From NCBI GenBank assembly GCA_037501455.1, contig CM074865.1, positions 52,842,501 through 52,906,500 of the forward strand: a DNA stretch of 64,000 nucleotides. Direction: 5' to 3'. The notes under the pieces were generated by a model. The model did not search any database, was not told where the DNA came from, and saw only the letters and a program-made list of their open reading frames with translations. Of the stretch, positions 10,190 to 19,531 are shown one piece after another. Made by a program: the position numbers and the translations under genes. The DNA is from Lantana camara. Lineage: Eukaryota; Streptophyta; Magnoliopsida; Lamiales; Verbenaceae. Numbering within the stretch: position 1 is the first letter of the stretch; the number at the start of each line of letters is the position of its first letter.

Positions 10190-13100
10190 TGTAACACCCC
10201 AAACGGAGGATGCCACATCCCCCGCACTAAGACCCAGACCCGGTCACGAAATGGAAAGTTCATGCCCGAATCCGAATCATAGCGAACGGGAGACCAACTC
10301 ACACACTAGGCTAGGCGGATCTAACTTGACCAAAACTCAGAGTGCGGAAGCAATTAAAACAAAGCATGCAAAACAGGTGACGGGTTCAACTAGCATAGAT
10401 ACCTAATCCCGAATAATAGATCAACAATCATAACAAGTGACGGGTTCAACTAGCATAAATTCCTAGTCCCGAATATCAACATAAAGTAATAATCATCAAG
10501 TGTCACAAGGGGCCGAAAGAGAGTGCCACGCAGGGCTACCGAATAGTAAAGTATAATCTCAAGTCTACGAGCCAAAGCATAAGTAAAGTGTATGAAAAGA
10601 CAAATGCAAATGGAAAGACTAGACCGACGAAGTGCAACTCAAAGGACTCACTTCCGCCTAGCAAACGCCAACAGCCTGCAACTAAAAGTGTAAATGAGGG
10701 GTCAGTCAACTTGACCGAGTGAGGGGCCTAACGCACACCCACAATATATATATATAAAGAGCATAGCACGGAATAAAAGGATGGACTCATGAACCGGGGA
10801 TAGGTGTTACATACCAAAACGTTTTGAAAGAACCCGAATAAATATAGATATAAGTTTAGAAACCATTTCCAGGAGGACTCTATCCCGATTCATAATTCCA
10901 TAACATAAGATAATCAACTGCTCGGCGAGTACGAGCTTCCCACCTTTACTCCTCAGAACATAAATCACAGTCAATCCAACCGCTACACCAATGATGGAGG
11001 GGATGTACAGTCCCCAAAACCATCTATAATAACACCGTCTAAAAATAGACTCGATCTCAAGAGGGTAGCGAACCCACAAGATTCATCCCCGGATAAAACA
11101 CCGAAGGCTCAAGATATCACGCCTCCCTCATCACCCTAAGGTCGCGCAATGATATCTCAAATGGAAACTAGCACAGTGGCTTATCCGACGGCCCTATGCC
11201 GTACCGGTCTCCACTCGTACCAGCTCCTGGATCCACATACAGAACAGTACATAATAGAACAGATACCATATATCATGGCTAACTCGCTACAGAATCATAA
11301 CACCACTGAATTTTCCAAAATAGCTTACATATGTCTCAAAAACTGGTTTTATATTTACACCCTTCCTACGCGATGGAACTTTAAGCCTCATGACCTCCAT
11401 CCACGCAGGACTCACACAAGATCATCAACATATCATATTCAACACATACATATCTATAATAGAGCATACTCGCATGCAAGGGTAGAAATCAACATGTAAA
11501 GGCCATAGGTCACGTAACTATACAAAATCCTAAACCTCACCTCGTAGTAGTAGTGTCTGAGAGTGTGAAGGGCCAAACACTCTAAGCCTCGGGCTCACCA
11601 GCACCACCCAACTCTGTGACAAGACATGCAAAGGCCCAGACTTAAACTCTATATGAACCAAGTAAGACGCACGGCAACATATAACATCATGTATGGAATG
11701 CGTTATGGAATGATATGGATTATGGGATGAAGTGTACACATAGGTCACATGGCATAACATAAGACGAGCTCTCAAACGAAATTATCCAATTAAAATGAAG
11801 TATTAAAGTTTAAAACATAAATTAAAGTCATATCATCAATATTCAAAATAATGCATTTAAATATTTAAAAATTAATATTTGTATTTGAAGAACGGAATAA
11901 ATTTAATAACAAAAGAAGGGATCGAATTTCATTACCCCTTTTTAATTCATAAACTCACGCCCTAAAATTTAATGCACACACATATTGAATCAAATAAATA
12001 TTGGTATTAGCTAGTGGTGTGCATAGACATTTGAAATACAAGAATCTCAATGCTCAATTTAAATGAAATGAGGGGCAGTAAGGTGGCGGACATTACATCT
12101 CTTAATTAATTTGAGGAATGTTGACTTGAATTCCCAAGCATTTATTAATATACAATATACACGCATGTACTTGAGCAATTAAAGAAGCTGCTAGTGGCGT
12201 TAAAACACAAGGGTTCAACACCCCAAATCAAATGAAAGAAGTACGTGGCGGCAGGCAAGATGAAAGCAAGTCCATGCTACCTAATTTTTACATTTCAAGC
12301 AATTAATGCATCTAATAATTAATTAGAGGGATGTTGACTTTAATTTCCAACTTATGTTGCTGCATATAAACGCCACAACCGAAAACATTATACAAGCCAA
12401 TTATAAGTAATTTCCAAGCAAACATTCACGGTTCCCTAGGTGCCATTCACGCAGCAAAATGATTTCAACAATAGTACACCTATCAAGTCTTTACTAAATT
12501 CAAGAGCACAAGGCTGCAGGTTTGAATCTTCAATTATCTCGTCCAAATGCCAATCCCTTTTTCCAAGTAATCAACACGGTTACCAAGGTACACACACGTA
12601 CAACAATTAGTTTCAACCTAGTACCCTATCAAGTATTATTAAATTCAAATGCACAAGAGTTTCAAGGTTTGAAAATTTATTAGTTTGCCAGATCCCATTC
12701 CATTTCTATGCAATCATTACGTTTTCCAAGTGTAAAACAAATACAGAAGTTGGCATAATAGAGAATCCTAATCTCCTTAGCAAATCCCTCCAGCACGAAG
12801 CTGCTGTTCACGACTCCAGCAAGAAAGCGGATGAACAGGGAGAAATTCCAGCCTCAAAGAATTAATTAATTAATACATATATCATCAAAGCCTATTCAAA
12901 TAAATTCAAGATCTTATCATTCAAGTTCATACCAAGAAATACTCATTAAAAGAGATCCAAAATTTACCTTGTCTTGTGAAGGAGTGAGAAATTAAGGAAT
13001 ATGGGCTCTTAGAATGAAAAATGATTCAAGTCTTGATCTTCTCTTGAAATTTCTCCATGAATCTCTTGGAAGCTAACTTGTGTGGTTTGAAATGAAATGA

Positions 13101-13644
13101 AAGGGAATAAAGCTATTTATATGGTGGCTAATAGTTTTAGGTCAAGGTTAGGGTTTCCAAGATAAAATGTGAGGCTAAAGGATTGAATAGGATTTGGGCC
13201 CAAATAAATGACCTTCGGCCCAAAAGTCCCAATTAAAAAGGTTTAAAGTCTAAATGGTTTCCGAAAAATATAAAATAAATTCCGTTGGACCCGAATCACC
13301 GATTCAAGTCCAATGGTGGTGTCGGAATTCGAATTCGAATTCCCGAGCTCATATTGGTCCCGAATGACCCAAACTTACCTAATTCAAGTTAGGCCCAAAC
13401 ATACAAATAGGTCCAAGTCCTATTTAAAACCAACTTCCAATAATTAATTTAAATTCATCCAAGTTCCATTCTCAAGTTGTCATGCAAGAATTCTTATTTT
13501 ACTATTTTGGATTTTTGTCAATTAAGTCACACTTTCAATCAAAGTTTGGAATTAAACACATAAAAGAGAATTAAATCACATAAGTGCGTAAAGTAAACTC
13601 TCTCGTGGCGCATACTGGCACGATTTATCGGACGGGGCGTCACA
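10190..13644 (-). repeat. Element A, left LTR (3' LTR in element sense)
   Basis: Runs from TGTAACACCCC to GGGGCGTCACA. Differences from the right LTR noticed by eye lie near 11333, 12321, 12893, 13027, 13411, 13609 and 13640. Signals detailed for the right LTR occur here too (TATA 13114-13121, donor 12966-12967, exon 2 at 11541-11613, acceptor 10676-10678). Confidence 0.95.
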
Positions 13645-13657
13645 ATCTCCCCCCCTT
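13645..13657 (-). other. Polypurine tract of element A
   Basis: The minus strand reads AAGGGGGGGAGATT directly before the 3' LTR, the expected plus-strand primer site for reverse transcription. Next to it on the other side is an inverted repeat (GAACCTGG/CCAGGTTC, about 13663-13681). Confidence 0.85.
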
Positions 13658-13756
13658 AGGAGAACCTGGTCCCCAGGTTCGCTGTTCGGCTTCAAACAAA
13701 CCCGATCACAACTTCTTCATTACCTCATTTATCTCCCAAGTTGGTTCCTCCAGTTT
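13658..13756 (-). pseudogene. Remnant of the pol C-terminus (chromodomain tail) in element A
   Basis: The minus strand encodes KLEEPTWEINEVMKKL followed by a stop, and then a short tail up to the PPT. EEPTWE matches the end of chromovirus chromodomains, where the Trp is part of the aromatic cage. Upstream the similarity is lost. The element therefore derives from a chromovirus whose pol was removed between the gag end and the chromodomain end. The fragment is short and read by eye. Confidence 0.5.
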
Positions 13757-14079
13757 CTATCCTTCCCGCAATCCCGATCTTGTATCTCGTCCGGATATCT
13801 CACATCCATCCAGCCCGAAGTAAAAGATAATTCTTCTATCGTAAAAGCAGTCGTCCCTTCGATGTGGGACCAACGTCTCTTCAAAGACGTCCCGTTCTTA
13901 CTTCTTATAATCAGTAGTCGTCGACGTGCATCACAATCAAGACACATCCGTTAGGTATTTCGAACTCGGTCGGTCATTCTCATGATCGGATAGCTGCAAC
14001 TGCACCCAACCTCGATGTCGTCTCAAACTCGCCACTTGCAACCCGTAGTCAAAACAACGTTTAGCGCAACCACAACAAA

Positions 14080-14512
14080 CAAGAGAGAATCCCATCTCCC
14101 AGTACGTAAGTGAGAGAGCCTCGTCTCTCGAACACGGAAAGCGAGAGAACCCCGACTCTCGATCACACAAGAGAGAACCCCGTCTCTCAAGCAAATAATT
14201 GAGAGAACCCCGTCTCTCAACCTAAGTTGGGCAGCTTCCAGCATCCTCCAACATTCTAGTTCAAGAAATTCCAGCATCTCTCAAACCCCTAAATTCAAGA
14301 GAATCCAGCATCTCCCGAATATCTAAGTACAAGAGAATCCAACATCTCTCGTGCACAAAGTTTAGAAAGAATCCAGCATCTTTCTACCACATAAGTAGAG
14401 AATCCTGTGACTCCCTAACACATAAATCGAGAGGATTAACAGCTCCCAAGCACGTAAATAGAGAGAATCAAATCTTCCCCACACTGAGAACGAGAGATCC
14501 TGACATCTCTCT
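14080..14512 (-). repeat. Hairpin tandem array of element A (about 14 units)
   Basis: About fourteen units of 30-35 bp have the form GAGAGA-(ACCCCG or ATCCAGCA)-TCTCTC plus a 9-12 bp spacer. Each unit has complementary arms and would fold into a short hairpin in the transcript. Unit sequences drift while keeping pairing in most cases: GAGAG/CTCTC, GAAAG/CTTTC near 14366-14382, GAGA/TCTC at 14298-14314. The array lies between gag and the PPT. Element B carries a unit-by-unit homologous array. A CRISPR reading does not apply (plant retroelement, drifting units). Confidence 0.8.
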
Positions 14513-14630
14513 AGCACAAAAATACAATTATTCGAAGCACTTGTGCCTATGCACATCAAAGTAGCATAGTTGAAAATTACAACAATCAACGCATATCATA
14601 ATTAACAAGTATATCACATAACAATAAGAG

Positions 14631-15722
14631 TCAAATAAACGATGTATGTATGTTCGTGCTATGAATGTTTATTATACCTCCCACTGCAGCATTCTGATCA
14701 ACCTCTGTTGCTTCATCCTTTCCATCAAGAGCATATGCACGAGCCTGAACAGCTGGCCTCCTCTTCGGACAGGTACCCATCATGTGATCAGCAGAACCAC
14801 ACACCACGCATCTACCCAAATACCTCCAACACTTCTCCAATGGATGAGAACCCTGACAGTGAGAGCAACGGGCCTGAGCTGGGGCCGGTAAAGTTGGAGG
14901 TGCTGCGGGTGTAGCAGTTCGGGGCTTCTTGTTGATAAAGCCCTGTGGATGGCAAGCTGGTGTAGAAGTAGTAGAATCATGAGTAGCGGGCTTCTTGCCC
15001 GAATCGAAACCCGAACCATGCCCCGAAGAGAATGACAACCTCCGTCTCTGAGCCTCGACCTGAATAGCCCTCTTGGTAGCCTCATCCCAAGTGCTAACAT
15101 CGACAGCCTGAAGAGCTCTCTGAATATCCTCTCGAAGCCCATGAAGAAAGTGACGGGCTCTATGTACATCGATATCAGTGATGTGGGTAGCATAGGGAGC
15201 AAGTCTCTCAAACTCCAGAATGTAGTCCTCAACAGATCTGGATCCCTGCTTCAGCTCAGAGAACTCCTGAAGTCTGCGCTCTCGTGCACTATGAGGTATA
15301 TACTTCTCGTGGAACTCATGCACAAAAGTCTCCCAAGTGAACTCCATACCACTCCTCTCAAGTCTGGATCGAACTCCCTTGAGCCAGTTAGCTGCCTGTC
15401 CCTGAATGAATCGAGCAGTACAAATAGCCCTGTCTTGAGAACTCCCTGGGCAAATCTCCCAAATACCACTGATCTCAGCTAACGACTCCTCAGCCTTAAT
15501 ATCATCTCCTACAAACCACTTAGGAGGGTTGCTGTTCCGAAACTCCCTATACACAGCTGAGATAGTACCATCCTGACCATCAACCGGTGGTGTCTGCTGT
15601 CTCTGATTCTGTTGTAACTGATTGAGTAGTGCCTGAACAATGTTCTCCGCATTCAGTGGTGGTGGCGGAGGCGGATTAAGCGCATCAGGTGAAGCCTCTC
15701 GGTCACGGCGTCTAGGAGGCAT
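14631..15722 (-). CDS. gag: Gag polyprotein of element A (363 aa, uninterrupted)
   Basis: Capsid/nucleocapsid protein that would package the element's RNA in cytoplasmic virus-like particles. It starts MPPRRRDREASP, with Pro-rich and Gln-rich segments (residues 17-45), then a retrotransposon gag core at about 60-225 (NPPKWFVGDD, ANWLKGV, FHEKYIPHSARERRLQEF, LKQGSRSVEDY). Two zinc knuckles follow: CSHCQGSHPLEKC (286-298, CX2CX3HX4C, one residue shorter than usual) and CVVCGSADHMMGTC (305-318, standard CX2CX4HX4C). After RAYALDG, where relatives run on into protease, the frame drifts and stops. The ATG follows a splice acceptor (CTTCAG, then GATG). It is the only intact long ORF in the element and nearly the only one in the window. 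Confidence 0.9.
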   Translation of the reverse strand: MPPRRRDREASPDALNPPPPPPLNAENIVQALLNQLQQNQRQQTPPVDGQDGTISAVYREFRNSNPPKWFVGDDIKAEESLAEISGIWEICPGSSQDRAICTARFIQGQAANWLKGVRSRLERSGMEFTWETFVHEFHEKYIPHSARERRLQEFSELKQGSRSVEDYILEFERLAPYATHITDIDVHRARHFLHGLREDIQRALQAVDVSTWDEATKRAIQVEAQRRRLSFSSGHGSGFDSGKKPATHDSTTSTPACHPQGFINKKPRTATPAAPPTLPAPAQARCSHCQGSHPLEKCWRYLGRCVVCGSADHMMGTCPKRRPAVQARAYALDGKDEATEVDQNAAVGGIINIHSTNIHTSFI

Positions 15723-15992
15723 CCTGAAGATCTCAACAATTCCAGTACAGGTATATGCATGTCGGTCGGTAAATGCTCATGTCACATAATAAATCAATCA
15801 TCAACATCAAAGGCAAGTAATGTTTCACATTATATAAATTCAGCCAAATGATGAAAATTCAAATGTATAGCTTATCGAAATGAGATGTTCATGCACATAT
15901 AACCACATTGTCCTATGCCGTACAACCTAGACAGACTCAACACGACTCGAGAGCTCGGTTTTGCAACCTAGAGCTCTGATACCACTTAAGGA
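15723..15992 (-). other. Leader of element A with tRNA-Met primer-binding site and gag splice acceptor
   Basis: TGGTATCAGAGC on the minus strand at 15973-15984 matches the plant initiator tRNA-Met primer site, 8 nt after the 5' LTR. At the other end, TTGTTGAGATCTTCAG precedes GATG by one base, a strong 3' splice site right at the gag start. No ORF lies between them, so unlike element F there is no upstream ORF. Confidence 0.85.
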
Positions 15993-17343
15993 TGTAACAC
16001 CCCAAACGGAGGATGCCACATCCCCCGCACTAAGACCCAGACCCGGTCACGAAATGGAAAGTTCATGCCCGAATCCGAATCATAGCGAACGGGAGACCAA
16101 CTCACACACTAGGCTAGGCGGATCTAACTTGACCAAAACTCAGAGTGCGGAAGCAATTAAAACAAAGCATGCAAAACAGGTGACGGGTTCAACTAGCATA
16201 GATACCTAATCCCGAATAATAGATCAACAATCATAACAAGTGACGGGTTCAACTAGCATAAATTCCTAGTCCCGAATATCAACATAAAGTAATAATCATC
16301 AAGTGTCACAAGGGGCCGAAAGAGAGTGCCACGCAGGGCTACCGAATAGTAAAGTATAATCTCAAGTCTACGAGCCAAAGCATAAGTAAAGTGTATGAAA
16401 AGACAAATGCAAATGGAAAGACTAGACCGACGAAGTGCAACTCAAAGGACTCACTTCCGCCTAGCAAACGCCAACAGCCTGCAACTAAAAGTGTAAATGA
16501 GGGGTCAGTCAACTTGACCGAGTGAGGGGCCTAACGCACACCCACAATATATATATATAAAGAGCATAGCACGGAATAAAAGGATGGACTCATGAACCGG
16601 GGATAGGTGTTACATACCAAAACGTTTTGAAAGAACCCGAATAAATATAGATATAAGTTTAGAAACCATTTCCAGGAGGACTCTATCCCGATTCATAATT
16701 CCATAACATAAGATAATCAACTGCTCGGCGAGTACGAGCTTCCCACCTTTACTCCTCAGAACATAAATCACAGTCAATCCAACCGCTACACCAATGATGG
16801 AGGGGATGTACAGTCCCCAAAACCATCTATAATAACACCGTCTAAAAATAGACTCGATCTCAAGAGGGTAGCGAACCCACAAGATTCATCCCCGGATAAA
16901 ACACCGAAGGCTCAAGATATCACGCCTCCCTCATCACCCTAAGGTCGCGCAATGATATCTCAAATGGAAACTAGCACAGTGGCTTATCCGACGGCCCTAT
17001 GCCGTACCGGTCTCCACTCGTACCAGCTCCTGGATCCACATACAGAACAGTACATAATAGAACAGATACCATATATCATGGCTAACTCGCTACAGAATCA
17101 TAACACCACTGAATTTTCCAAAATAGCTTACATATGCCTCAAAAACTGGTTTTATATTTACACCCTTCCTACGCGATGGAACTTTAAGCCTCATGACCTC
17201 CATCCACGCAGGACTCACACAAGATCATCAACATATCATATTCAACACATACATATCTATAATAGAGCATACTCGCATGCAAGGGTAGAAATCAACATGT
17301 AAAGGCCATAGGTCACGTAACTATACAAAATCCTAAACCTCAC

Positions 17344-17416
17344 CTCGTAGTAGTAGTGTCTGAGAGTGTGAAGGGCCAAACACTCTAAGCCTCGGGCTCA
17401 CCAGCACCACCCAACT
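17344..17416 (-). other. Predicted internal leader exon (exon 2) in element A 5' LTR
   Basis: In element sense a pyrimidine-rich tract ends CTTGTCACAG (acceptor before 17416), and 73 nt later TACGAG is followed by GTGAGG (donor after 17344). Equivalent 56-73 nt exons with GTGAGG/GTAAGT donors lie at the matching place in C-, F- and D-type LTRs. The predicted next acceptor is TTAGTTGCAG ending near 16479, with exon 3 continuing to the PBS. Inferred from splice consensus and conservation only. Confidence 0.5.
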
Positions 17417-18916
17417 CTGTGACAAGACATGCAAAGGCCCAGACTTAAACTCTATATGAACCAAGTAAGACGCACGGCAACATATAACATCATGTATGGA
17501 ATGCGTTATGGAATGATATGGATTATGGGATGAAGTGTACACATAGGTCACATGGCATAACATAAGACGAGCTCTCAAACGAAATTATCCAATTAAAATG
17601 AAGTATTAAAGTTTAAAACATAAATTAAAGTCATATCATCAATATTCAAAATAATGCATTTAAATATTTAAAAATTAATATTTGTATTTGAAGAACGGAA
17701 TAAATTTAATAACAAAAGAAGGGATCGAATTTCATTACCCCTTTTTAATTCATAAACTCACGCCCTAAAATTTAATGCACACACATATTGAATCAAATAA
17801 ATATTGGTATTAGCTAGTGGTGTGCATAGACATTTGAAATACAAGAATCTCAATGCTCAATTTAAATGAAATGAGGGGCAGTAAGGTGGCGGACATTACA
17901 TCTCTTAATTAATTTGAGGAATGTTGACTTGAATTCCCAAGCATTTATTAATATACAATATACACGCATGTACTTGAGCAATTAAAGAAGCTGCTAGTGG
18001 CGTTAAAACACAAGGGTTCAACACCCCAAATCAAATGAAAGAAGTACGTGGCGGCAGGCAAGATGAAAGCAAGTCCATGCTACCTAATTTTTACATTTCA
18101 AGCAATTAATGCATCTAATAATTATTTAGAGGGATGTTGACTTTAATTTCCAACTTATGTTGCTGCATATAAACGCCACAACCGAAAACATTATACAAGC
18201 CAATTATAAGTAATTTCCAAGCAAACATTCACGGTTCCCTAGGTGCCATTCACGCAGCAAAATGATTTCAACAATAGTACACCTATCAAGTCTTTACTAA
18301 ATTCAAGAGCACAAGGCTGCAGGTTTGAATCTTCAATTATCTCGTCCAAATGCCAATCCCTTTTTCCAAGTAATCAACACGGTTACCAAGGTACACACAC
18401 GTACAACAATTAGTTTCAACCTAGTACCCTATCAAGTATTATTAAATTCAAATGCACAAGAGTTTCAAGGTTTGAAAATTTATTAGTTTGCCAGATCCCA
18501 TTCCATTTCTATGCAATCATTACGTTTTCCAAGTGTAAAACAAATACAGAAGTTGGCATAATAGAGAATCCTAATCTCCTTAGCAAATCCCTCCAGCACG
18601 AAGCTGCTGTTCACGACTCCAGCAAGAAAGCGGATGAACAGGGAGAAATTCCAGCCTCAAAGAATTAATTAATTAATACATATATCATCAAAGCCAATTC
18701 AAATAAATTCAAGATCTTATCATTCAAGTTCATACCAAGAAATACTCATTAAAAGAGATCCAAAATTTACCTTGTCTTGTGAAGGAGTGAGAAATTAAGG
18801 AATATGGGCTCTTAGAATGAAAAATGATTCAAGTCTTGATTTTCTCTTGAAATTTCTCCATGAATCTCTTGGAAGCTAACTTGTGTGGTTTGAAATGAAA
18901 TGAAAGGGAATAAAGC

Positions 18917-18924
18917 TATTTATA
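18917..18924 (-). promoter_or_regulatory. TATA box of element A 5' LTR
   Basis: The minus strand reads CCATATAAATAGC. Transcription would start about 30 bp downstream (near 18890). This leaves about 120 nt of pyrimidine- and A-rich exon 1 before the donor AAG/GTAAAT at 18769-18770. The same layout occurs in element F, whose sequence is otherwise different. Confidence 0.6.
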
Positions 18925-19447
18925 TGGTGGCTAATAGTTTTAGGTCAAGGTTAGGGTTTCCAAGATAAAATGTGAGGCTAAAGGATTGAATAGGATTTGG
19001 GCCCAAATAAATGACCTTCGGCCCAAAAGTCCCAATTAAAAAGGTTTAAAGTCTAAATGGTTTCCGAAAAATATAAAATAAATTCCGTTGGACCCGAATC
19101 ACCGATTCAAGTCCAATGGTGGTGTCGGAATTCGAATTCGAATTCCCGAGCTCATATTGGTCCCGAATGACCCAAACTTACCTAATTCAAGTTAGGCCCA
19201 AACACACAAATAGGTCCAAGTCCTATTTAAAACCAACTTCCAATAATTAATTTAAATTCATCCAAGTTCCATTCTCAAGTTGTCATGCAAGAATTCTTAT
19301 TTTACTATTTTGGATTTTTGTCAATTAAGTCACACTTTCAATCAAAGTTTGGAATTAAACACATAAAAGAGAATTAAATCACATAAGTGCGTAAAGTAAA
19401 CTCTCTCGTGGCGCATACTTGCACGATTTATCGGACGGGGCATCACA

Positions 19448-19531
19448 GCTCATCTCTCAGTGGCATGTCCATGGAAGTAAGTTTCTCAGTGAGAGCTAGA
19501 AACTTGAGTCCATATTCATAGACACCTGTAC
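19448..19531 (-). pseudogene. Ty1/copia gag fragment between elements A and B
   Basis: The minus strand encodes TGVYEYGLKFLALTEKL followed by TSMDMPLRDEL, then runs through the GCTCA duplication into VDLLLSSLPHS at 10189. This is the UBN2-type gag of copia elements. It is cut on the right by element B at 19532; the rest of the copia 5' end is not found in the window. Confidence 0.85.

Larger units (their letters stand above)
10190..19447 (-). mobile_element. Element A: young, gag-only LTR retrotransposon with 3.45-kb LTRs
   Basis: A complete insertion of 9258 bp: two 3455-bp LTRs, a 2348-bp internal region and perfect 5-bp target duplications GCTCA (10185-10189, 19448-19452) inside the copia gag gene. 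In element (minus) sense the order is 5' LTR 15993-19447, tRNA-Met PBS, leader, gag, hairpin array, chromodomain remnant, PPT, 3' LTR 10190-13644. No protease, RT, RNase H or integrase core is seen. By eye the LTRs differ at 7 positions, about 0.2%, so insertion is recent. It must have been moved by proteins from another element. The gag and pol remnants point to Ty3/gypsy, chromovirus/Tekay-like; that is inference. Confidence 0.93.
15993..19447 (-). repeat. Element A, right LTR (5' LTR in element sense)
   Basis: 3455 bp, TGTAACACCCC to GGGGCATCACA, directly next to the PBS. It carries promoter and splice signals in sense order: TATA, exon 1, donor, exon 2, exon 3. A long LTR with a short internal region (LTRs are about 75% of the element) is unusual. 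Confidence 0.95.

Noticed and set aside
10807..11775. ORFs of 81-116 codons repeated exactly at 16610-17578
   Set aside because: They are identical only because the two LTRs of A are duplicates; no known domain, and they overlap predicted introns.
14080..14512. Regular 30-35 bp repeats with short palindromes look like a CRISPR array
   Set aside because: Plant DNA inside an LTR retrotransposon; the units drift, spacers are homologous between elements A and B, and there are no cas genes.
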